Part shown: positions 1-64,000 of the stretch, piece after piece | Layout of the letters: each line of letters opens with the position of its first letter | Numbering within the stretch: the stretch's first letter is position 1 | NCBI GenBank assembly: GCA_020091685.1 | Contig: CM034607.1 | Coordinates: 32,956,983 to 33,020,982, forward strand | DNA length: 64,000 nucleotides | Source: Lutjanus erythropterus | Taxonomy: Eukaryota; Chordata; Actinopteri; Lutjaniformes; Lutjanidae | Reading direction: 5' to 3' | Made by a program: the position numbers and the translations under genes | The notes under the pieces: model-generated | The model's input: the letters and a program-made list of their open reading frames with translations, nothing else | The model's database searches: none | What the model was told of the DNA's origin: nothing

Positions 1-495
1 AGTGTGTGGAGTCCGACACTTTTTCACAATTAAATGCAGCCACTTTAAGACATCATCAGGAGGCAGACAGCTTTACATCGCTATGTCTCCTTATGACTCA
101 GGGCTAATTAGTGGCCTTTTAAACTGTATTTTAGATATCAAATTCATGATGGCAAAGAATTTTCTTGAAGTCAATCCGGACAAAACTGAAGTCTTAGCTA
201 TCACTTCTGAAACTCAGAGAGAGAAATGGAATACAAAACTGCAAGCAGTGGCAAGAAGCAAAAAAACCCAGGCTTATATTTGATATTGAACTTAGTTTTG
301 AGCCACACATCAGAAATTTAACTAAAACATTTTTTTTTCATCTTCTTAAGAATATTGCCAGAGTGCAACTATTTCTCTCTCAACCAATACAGAGACTCTG
401 ACTCTGTGACTCATGGTTTTATTGTGTGAAGAATATTTAACATTTTATTTGTATGAAAAGTGCTTCATAAAGTAAGTGTGACTGATTGATTTGCA
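1..495 (+). pseudogene. LINE retrotransposon 3' fragment (reverse transcriptase C-terminal part and tail)
   Basis: The frame 50-283 reads QLYIAMSPYDSG, LLNCILDIKFMMAKNF and LEVNPDKTEVLAI, the thumb-proximal region typical of fish non-LTR reverse transcriptases. A second frame after a stop near 281 continues with LSFEPHIRNLTK-like and NIARVQLFLS-like segments. The sequence ends near 463-495 with AAGTGCTTCATAAAG followed by tgattgatt, the kind of 3' tail seen in LINE2-like elements. The element is 5'-truncated by the window edge and broken. Confidence 0.7.
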
Positions 496-3342
496 GTATG
501 TTACTATCTGATCCAGTAACGTTAAGCTATTGTCCACTGCATCTTTATTTATTATTGTCTGACCTGTATTTAACTTTATTAGAGGGTAATTTGGGACAAA
601 TTACAACAGAACTGTGCTGTAAACTAAACCTCATTATTTCTTCTTTCTTTTCTTAGTGTGCTGTAAAATGTGACTGAAATCCTCATAAGATTTTGTGTCT
701 GAGTATAACGAAAAGACAAAATAATGACATGTCAAGCTCTAGGAGTCTTTAAAGGGGAAATTTCTGCCATTCCTAGTGTTTATTAGTTCATTTATTTGTT
801 TTTTGATGTTGATCCCAAATGATCTGTGGATTTGTTTGACTGTGGAACTAAACTAAACATAAAAACAAAATAGAAAGATCAGAGAAATATCCTTTGCTTT
901 ATTCTCAGTCTATAAAATTAAAATCAACATCTGCGTCCCTAAAGACTCAAATCCATCTGAACAAAAAAAGAATGCGAACAAAAAAAGAAATCAATTTCCC
1001 GAGGGTGTAGTATGCTGCCATAGTACGTTCCACCCTCGGTGCATTCACAGTCTTTTTTATCATTCTTTTGTGTGCGATGTGTTTTATGGGCTTTGCTCAG
1101 TCAGCATGAATCATTGTGAGTGACACAAAGGAGTAGTGGAGTGGAGGCGAACTTTGGATTCGCTCTGCTGTGGGATTTGAGCCCAGGTGCAACATCAGCA
1201 GTTGTATCCTTACATATTCCTGCATCTCGGTCCTTTGCACCGTCACTTTGAAGAGGGTTTATTTCTTGGAAGCCTGTCGGATCCAAGTGGGACTTGACAT
1301 GCAGCTGCCTCATCTTCAAAAGGTTTCCTTTATCAAAAGCTCTGCTGTAAATCTGCTTTCTAACCGGGGCTCTACTTAATGTTTTGGCAAATGGGGGGTC
1401 AGCAGCACTCCAGAAACAGAGTTCAACAGGTAGTAATGACTATTACAGCTGTTAACTGAAGGAAAACACAACTGCATACAAATAGCTCGACTTTATACTT
1501 AGAAACAGTGTGCGGCATGTTCGCCAAAGTCCAGTTCTGTGTGCAGGAGATATGGTAACGCTTCCCATTAACTTCTGTGTGGACCAGATGCAACCAAATA
1601 CCATGCATAAAAAAATGCATGCATATGTCAGGAGAAACAGAATAAAGAGAAAGAAAGTCTGGTTTAGGGCAGAGGTTGTGGCTGATGGTTTTTACTATTT
1701 ACTACTATTTTTACTGGTTAGCAACCAAAATCAATGGAGACCTTTCTTTTTACATACTATAAGATACAGACATAAACGTATGACAAATATTAACAAAGAG
1801 AAAGCCTTGTGTTCATCAACAAATTAAAACATGACCAGATGGTACGTACTAAAATATAAAAATAAGCTTTCAAAGGCTGAAAAAAAACAGGCCTATATTA
1901 GAGACAGGCCTTTATTCCTTAAGTCCCAGTTTTCTCTGTTATACATACAGAGGTTATGGTTTAAAAATATTTGGGAATAAACAGCATGTCTACATTTTGA
2001 AGAATCTCTCCTCTATTAGTTTTATTTTTTTATATCAACAGTTGTGCAGATGTCTCATTTTAAGGAAAAAAAACCCTCAGTTTCACAGTTTCCAGTCTGA
2101 TTCTCAGTATCCACGTGCCATCAGCCTCTTGTGCTCACCACCCCTGGGAGCCGCTGTCGCTGCCGCCACTGAGGCATTTTCCACCTCGACTCTCGAGCTC
2201 ACTAATTGCGAACGAGCTAAATTGCTCCCTAGAGGAGCCAATTTGGTGACTGACCAGTCGTGCTAAAAAAAGAAACGACGATGCTCCAACAAAGAGATTT
2301 ATTATGAGGAACAATTACAGGACCTGTTGAAGGCCACAGTGCATGTGCTGCGGAGAATGAATTCATGTGATGTCTTTGAGACTCGGCGTCGAGTTACTGC
2401 ATGGAGCACAGAGAGCACGATTAGACTAAACAGTGTTAACAAAATGTGTAAAACACAATTTACAGCAGGTCCTTCACTGACAAATCATTTGATAATTGAA
2501 TTTAGGGTTATTACATGGAACATGGAGTGAATTCACACATACAGATAAATGGTCAGAACATTATCTCAGTTTCTGATTACTGTTTTCTGTACAGGTGTGT
2601 TTTTGATGTTTTTGTCCACTTTCTCTCCACTGCACTGTCATTTCTGCTCTTTAATGCGTATCTTCACTGTTCAGAATGAACTAGCATTGCTTCATGGCTG
2701 CCCAAAGTTTGCAGCATATCAATGTCAGAATTGAAGTTTTATACCAGTGTGTTGTATATCACACTCAATAATCCACATACATTCATTTTAAATCTTTTAC
2801 TTCCTTTTCAGTGTCTTAATTTAAGTCGTCTGGCAGATGAAAATATAAACCGCCAAAATGCCTGGTGGGAAATAGACCTAATCTATCCCAAATCTAAGTG
2901 AACTGCTTGTGATTATTTTCTATTCAGTATTAAAGTTTGCTGCAGGCTGCGCATAGAGCTGCATTAAACAGTGACTTGCAAGAATGATATGTCATTCAGT
3001 ACATGTCTGGCTGAGCGTCACTTTCCACAGGATTGAAAGGAGCGTTGGGGGATTTCATTCTGGCATTTTAAATTAGCATTTGACCTTTGGTTTTGTCATA
3101 TATGGTCACATGTCTTACGTATCCAGATGAGGAAAGGACAAAGACGGTGTTGTGCTGAGAGGGCCACAGGAATGGCACTTTTTTTTTTCTTGCAGTAAGG
3201 AAATATAGACACTTCTCAGTTCGTATAATCCATATTTTTAAGAGCTTAAAGATCAAATAATCACTCCAGTCCAGTTTTTGCAGTGAGAGTCATGTTTTTC
3301 CAGGTGATGAGAAAAGTGTGACGCAGATTTGCAGATGCAGCT

Positions 3343-3373
<31 letters not shown>
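3343..3373. repeat. GACA tetranucleotide microsatellite
   Basis: Nearly eight uninterrupted GACA units in intron sequence. Confidence 0.95.
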
Positions 3374-6300
3374 TTTCATGACATGTTTTGGAAGTTATAA
3401 CAATAATGGAAGAAATTCACTTGGCTGTTTTGTTGATTGTAATGTATACTGTTTTTTCTGACAGAGATCAGATATTGAAAGCTTTCATGTTTCATTCGTG
3501 TGTGTATTAAAGCAGGAATGAATTCAGTCTCAGTGTTTTTTTATTGAATTCAGAGTCATCACTGTTTTTACCATTATTGAGCGCTGCTCGAGCTCCAGCC
3601 ATTATAAAAAACATAAAAAAGAGTTCTTACTCTAATATGGAGAGTCCTTCTGACTACTTCAAACCAAATTACTGGAACCTATCGAGGTCACTGTGTAAAA
3701 GTTATTCGCCTCGTCTCTCAGCTGTGCGAGCCTCCTGTCCTATTCATAAAGTGCTTGAATGGAGCAGAGTGAATATTGGAAAAACATTTCAGTCAATCAA
3801 AAAAAAAAAAGAAACCAGAATATTAAATATTGCTTTAGATGTGGGCTCCAACAGTAGGACAAGAAATTAAATGCTTTAATAACATAACATCTATTTCTGT
3901 CTTCATTTTATTCCTGCTGATGTTTTTCACCTTGAAAGCAGTAATTTGTACATATTTTTGAGTTATTTACTTTTTGTATCTTATTTTGACATATTTTTGA
4001 AGTTTGCATGTACAAAAATAATTCAGTTCTTTTGATCCACAGTTTCCTTTCTGTGAATCCAATAATTTTGATTAAGCTTCTCTCAGCTGGCGTAATTGCA
4101 AGCAAGTTGGATGAAGCTCAGCTGTCTGTGGGATTTGTTAAATACATATACAGGTGCTGTTAGAAGAGACTGTTCAAAGGATTCAAGTTATTCCTGTCTC
4201 ATTCTCGCTTCCATTCTATCGGTCTCTTTTCAGCCTCCTCTCCCAGATCCTCGCATGCATCGGAAGCAGGTGTGTGAGGTGCTGAGAGACCATGATTGAC
4301 ACAAACAGGCATAAACAGACTGGTTAACAATGCCATCCACATAATTGTGCTATTAAAGGTACCAGAAGGAGCAGTGAGCACCTCCACACATCCTTTCCTC
4401 ACATCTGTCTCTGTCATACCTCCAGCTCTTTGTGTTTTCCTCTCCTCTTCCTTCCATTCTTGCTCTCTATACAGCCGTCAGCGGCCGGTATGGGCACAAA
4501 AATAAGATTTACATATGTAATTATGTCTCTTTGAAATGTGGATTTTATCACCACAAGTAATATCTAGGCAGTAACATGCACGCTTAAAATGAAGCTAAAA
4601 TCTGATGTAAAATGTCATAAATGATAATGATTTTAATGATCCTAATAATCTTGAACTGTTTAGTGAAATATTTTGGCAGTCAGTTTGAAATAAGAAGTTG
4701 AAGTTCAACTGATGTGTTGACAGGAGTCATGAGGTGGGGAAAAAACACGAGGCGTGGAGGTGAAACAAAAGACCTCAGAGGAACTTTTAAATATATTCCA
4801 CAGCTTTAAAAAAAACAAGAAGAGAGTCAAAAACTGACACAAGTGATTTCTCTCAAATAGAAGGTGACTTGTGCAAAAAACAGCAGCATGCATAAACAAC
4901 AAATAAGCCCAATTAATTCAGAGCGAGTCAGGATGGATGTGTGTAATCAAAGACGTGAGACACAGAAGGTGTGATGTGATCCGAGTGTGTGAACAAAGAG
5001 AAAATGAGTGTATGTGTAAGTGTGTAGATCACACTTCCCTTCCTCTTACTTTCTGCTCCCTCCCCTTTAACCTTCTGTATTGATCGTCGTCTCTCCCTTC
5101 CCTCACACCTCCCTCTTTCTTTCCTCCACTGACTCTCACCCATCCCATCGCACACACACCCCTCCTCTTCAACCCTCACAGCTTCTTTCCTCTTCCTCGT
5201 GCCATTCGCTGCATCTCTCTTCCTCATCTTGGACTCCAGCCTGACTTTAAACTTCACCCTCTTTCATCCCACCATCTGGATCACACCACTGACTGATAAA
5301 ATCTATTGCTGATCCAGCTCACATTAATTGAAAAACACTCTTCATTAAATGTTTTCTGTCCTTACTTTTGTTGAAGTTGTTTTCCTGAAATACTAACAAT
5401 ACTAAGTGTATCTTCAGCCAGCAGCTTTATACCTCATCATAGAACAGTTATTAGTTTCAGCTTGGTCTTTTTGTGAAATGAACACGTAAGCTAAATTAAA
5501 TATTTCCCCACCAAGATAGCTTTACTCGAAAAAAAAAAGGAGGAGAAGAACAAAAAGGTAATACTTTGATAATGAAATAGCAAAAAAAACAGTCCCACTG
5601 CTGTAACAGAATGAATAGGTGCCTTCCAAATTAGCCTTTGTAAATGTTCCACAAATGGCTCGTATTATTTTCTGATTCTAAAAAAATCAACGCTCACAGG
5701 ACAGGAGCTGCAGTTCCCATCCGTCGCTCCATCAGTCGACCATTCTGCACTCTGAAAGCCTGGATGTAGTCAGCTACTGCACAGATGCTCCTACATGCAT
5801 GTCAACACGGGCGTGAACATCTGGACTGCATGCAGCCAGTCTTCTCTGACCTTTGCAGTCTTGGGTAGATTACTATTTGTACTGTTAACGTCCTCTTTGT
5901 CCCATATTTTGTTTGTTTGAATCTGGTCCCCCTTCCTCCCCTTCATCATATCCAGTAACAAGTTGAGTTCATCTGAAGTCCACTCCTCATCATGCCCAGA
6001 TTATTAAAATTCTCTTCATCTCATCACTACCAGTGTTAGACTCAACAGGAGGTTTCCTGTTCTACTCCTAATCTTCATCACCCCCTCAAAATATACATAT
6101 ACATAATGCACCCCACGATGGGGTCTAATTATCAAGGACTCACATTTCTCATCTTTTTGTGAACATGTCAAATAAAAATATTTCTTCTCTCAGAATAAAC
6201 CCTCTCCTAATTGCAATGTATATAATAACACCACAGCAATTCAGATTTTTTTTTGTAGAGGGAGTGCATTCATTAACTGCAGGACCGCAGGGTCCCGCTG

Positions 6301-6554
6301 CTCTGTTTCTGATGACGACAGTCCCAAAACAGCAGTGCAGAGCACAGTGACTGACAGGCAGATTGGTGTTTTTACTAACTTTCAATGTAGCATAAAAAAA
6401 CGATTTATTATTTTATTAACCACGAAGAAAGTTTTAATTTTAAGACTTATGTCTAAAATCTTCCAATGTTGTTTTACGTACATTGACCTAATAACTAGCG
6501 ACCTTTTCAAGTAACAAATAGTTGACATATTGACGAATTCTGCTCTGTGAGGTT

Positions 6555-7521
6555 CAACCTCAATTCCCAAAAAGTTTGGATCTCATGTAAAACATCAATA
6601 AAAACAGGATGCAATGATTTGCTAATACTTTTTGACTTGCAATTTCAATTTAATACAGTGCAAAGACAATATATTTCATGTTCAAACTGATAAAACTTTT
6701 GAAAATATACACTCTGAATTTAATGCCTGCAACATATCTCAAAAAAGTCGGGACAGGGGCAACAAAAGATTGGAAAATGCTCAAAAAACACCTGTTTAAA
6801 ACATTTAACAGGTAAACAGGTGAATTTCAACATCTACAATCTATAATAGAATTTAAAAAAATCAGAGAATCCAGAGAAATCTCTCCACATAAGAGGCAAG
6901 GAAAACCAACACTGAATGTCTGTGACCTTTGACCCCTCAGACAGAACTGCATTAAAAACTGCATTAAAAACCCACATCATTGTATAAAGGATACTACATG
7001 GGCTCAGGAACACTTTGGAAAACCCGTTTTTCTCTGCCTCTACAAATGCAAGTTAAGACTCTACCAAGCAAAGACAAAGACATACATCAACAACATCCAG
7101 AAACGCTGCAGACTTCTCTGAGCCCGAACTCATCTGAGATGGACTGACGTAAAGTGGTCCACATTTCAGATTGTTTTCAGAAATCATGGACATCCTGTCT
7201 TCCGGGCTAAAGAGGAAAAGGACCATCCAGATTGTCCCCAGCCATCTGTTACCAAAATACGACAGCAGAGACTCTGGACTGTTGAGCACCTGGAGTCGTG
7301 CATCAAGCAAGAATGAGAAAGAATTTCACTTTCATAACTTCAACAATTAGTGTCCTCGGTTCCCAAACACCGACTGAGTGTTGTTAAAAGAAAAGGTGAT
7401 GTAACACCGTGGTAAACATGCTCCCGTCTTCACTTCTTTGGAACATGTTGCAGGCATCAAATTCAGAATGAGTGCATATTCACAAAAAACAATAAATATC
7501 TTGTCTTTGTATTGTATTCAA
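6555..7521 (+). mobile_element. Degenerate Tc1/mariner-like transposon
   Basis: The left end reads CAACCTCAATTCCCAAAAAG, followed by the leader gcaatgatttgctaat. The body has GTCGGGACAGGGGCAACAAA, AACACCTGTTT and GGTAAACAGGT, then transposase-derived stretches such as TGACCTTTGACCCCTCAG, GGGCTCAGGAACACTTTGGA and AAGAGGAAAAGGACCATCC. It ends in an ATAAATATCTTGTCTTTG tail. I recognise these as a common fish Tc1-like family. It is about 970 bp with the transposase middle deleted and frames broken, so it is not autonomous. The right terminal repeat is missing; the copy stops 20 bp from the grin2d exon at 7542. A related left-end fragment lies at 34421-34777. Confidence 0.82.
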
Positions 7522-7541
7522 CCTTCACCCTTCTGTCTTAC

Positions 7542-62599
<55,058 letters not shown>

Positions 62600-64000
62600 C
62601 TGAAGAGATGATGTGAGAACAGACAGATAGGTGAGACAGTGAACACGCTTTTAATGCGTTTTATCGAGGACGCTTTGACCTGGATGGGCTGCTCGACTGA
62701 GAGGAGTGCTAAGGGAGTGGGAAAACGAACAGACGAGTACCGAGGAGACAAGAAAAGAACACAACCGGGGAAAACAAGGACAGTATGAATTCATGGCGAG
62801 GGACTGTAAAAGGATCGATGCTGACAGTTTGGGCTGTTGTGTTTGGAGAGGTAATGCTTGACAGGTCAGGGAGCTCCAGAGGGAAAGTGCTGCATTATTA
62901 AAACTCCACTTTGCGCTCTTGGATGCCGTCTAAATTAGAAAAAATTCTGCATGGGCCTCTGACGGCCTTTTTTCCTGTGAGGATTCGTCCTGTGAACACT
63001 TCATCCTGTCAGCCTCATGAGCAGGTCACATGTACAGGAGTCCAAGGGCGTTCAGATCAGTATCAGTCAAGTGGCTGCAGTGTTCTCCATCAGCTGTCCG
63101 TTCCAAGTGCCCAGTTGAGGGTCACTGACACATGTAGCTATGACAACCTCTTGGCTCTGTTACCTAGCAACATAACTTCCACTTTTGACAAATTGTTTTG
63201 GTTTTTTTTAACTACAATTCCAAGTAATGTTTTATGAGTGGGACACCTGACCCCTTGGTGCTTATTAAACATTTTCATTTAGTTGCAAAAATGTTTTTTT
63301 TTCCTTTTTTTTACAAATGAAGTCTGGTCTTCCATTAGCAAAAAAAGTAAATTATATAAATTGTGTTTTTGTCCCGGCTTCAAGTGCTACAGTAAATGGA
63401 CACATAATGTCACATTGTTCACCACAGAAAATATGACAGCAGGTAAGTAACAAAACTGACATCATTTTAAGTGATTAACAGACTTTGGTCAGGGAAAGCA
63501 GAAACTTTTAGCCAGTTTTTAGGTCATTGCTAAGTCCGTCTGTCCACTGTTTGGTGCAGAGCAGTTAGCATTCAGTGGGTTAAGAGTTTCAGTGGAAACA
63601 CTGACATGTACAGTTCATGATAATGTCACTATGAGCAATTCCTTTTACATATAAAAGACATACAAAGTAGGGATGTTCCTCTTGGCTAATTCCCCTCTCA
63701 GGACTAAATTTAGACTAGTTGATTAGTCTAAAAGTCAGAGAACACTCATCAGGATGGCTGTGTGTGCATGTGAGCTGCTACATGTTGGTGTACATGCAGG
63801 TACATGTTTTAGCCAGCAAGTCCCTCTTGATTTTCGACCCGGTGAGTAACTATCATATGACAATTTCTGATCAGCACTTCTTAGTTTGACAGTTTGATCC
63901 GAGTTTCCGGACTGTTGGAAATAGTTGTGTCAAGAAGAGAACCCTAGATGTGTTAAACCCTCACGACATAACTAATGTTAAAATGGTTAATGAGCACATT
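62600..64000 (-). other. Upstream intron of grin2d (5' part outside window)
   Basis: Intron preceding the CCKGFC exon; it continues beyond 64000. No exon of the amino-terminal domain or early S1 is recognisable here, and I see no named repeat. Confidence 0.75.

Larger units (their letters stand above)
1..7541 (-). other. Downstream intron of grin2d (3' end outside window)
   Basis: Follows the GYGIALHK exon in phase 1 and runs off the left edge. It holds a LINE 3' fragment (1-495), a GACA tetranucleotide repeat (3343-3373) and a Tc1-like transposon (6555-7521). The stretch 5030-5240 is C/T-rich on the plus strand. In 500-3340, 3375-5030 and 5240-6550 I recognise no gene or named element. Short ORFs there, such as 1510-1827 and 3544-3870, show no family motif. 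Confidence 0.75.

Noticed and set aside
3343-3373. GACA repeat as a sex-linked Bkm-type satellite
   Set aside because: Only about eight units; ordinary intron microsatellite.

Overview
The window is one locus of a ray-finned, probably teleost, fish. It is AT-rich, has no dense prokaryote-style coding, and carries repeat families I know as typical of fish genomes: a Tc1-like transposon, TTAA-flanked palindromic elements, LINE fragments, a Penelope-like fragment and long CA microsatellites. Species cannot be told from the sequence alone.

The only host gene I can support is on the minus strand: the central part of an NMDA-type ionotropic glutamate receptor GluN2 subunit, best matched to GluN2D (grin2d). 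Eight exons are present in transcript order: 62599-62431, 54933-54780, 25653-25528, 20924-20812, 15436-15320, 14725-14565, 8424-8355 and 7659-7542. All have AG acceptors and GT donors, and the reading frame passes through every junction without a stop, giving 1028 nt and 342 complete codons. They encode the end of S1, membrane helix M1, pore loop M2, M3 with the SYTANLAAF gate, and most of S2. All eight glutamate-contact positions I checked are conserved. Exons for the signal peptide, amino-terminal domain and start of S1 must lie beyond position 64000. Exons for the end of S2, M4 and the cytoplasmic tail must lie beyond position 1.

The rest, about 98 percent, is intron. The largest intron (25654-54779, about 29 kb) separates S1 from M1. 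Introns hold many degraded mobile elements. These include LINE reverse-transcriptase fragments (1-495, 29580-30000, 31180-31340, 39165-39320, 60225-60345), a Tc1-like element ending 20 bp from a splice donor (6555-7521) and its partial relative (34421-34777), and a TTAA-flanked palindrome (21404-22182). They also include a TIR element carrying a degenerate minisatellite and a nested LINE tail (58858-59405), a Penelope-like fragment (61860-62290), a composite with a zinc-finger-like broken ORF and a Gypsy gag-like remnant (16190-17720), and several MITE-like families present in two or more copies.

I found no new defence system, operon, CRISPR array, tRNA or rRNA gene, and no second convincing host gene. 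The points most worth checking are the GluN2C/D-type leucine in M3, the UG-rich tract at the M1 exon acceptor, the transposon beside the donor of the last visible exon, and a few unexplained repeats or UTR-like blocks.
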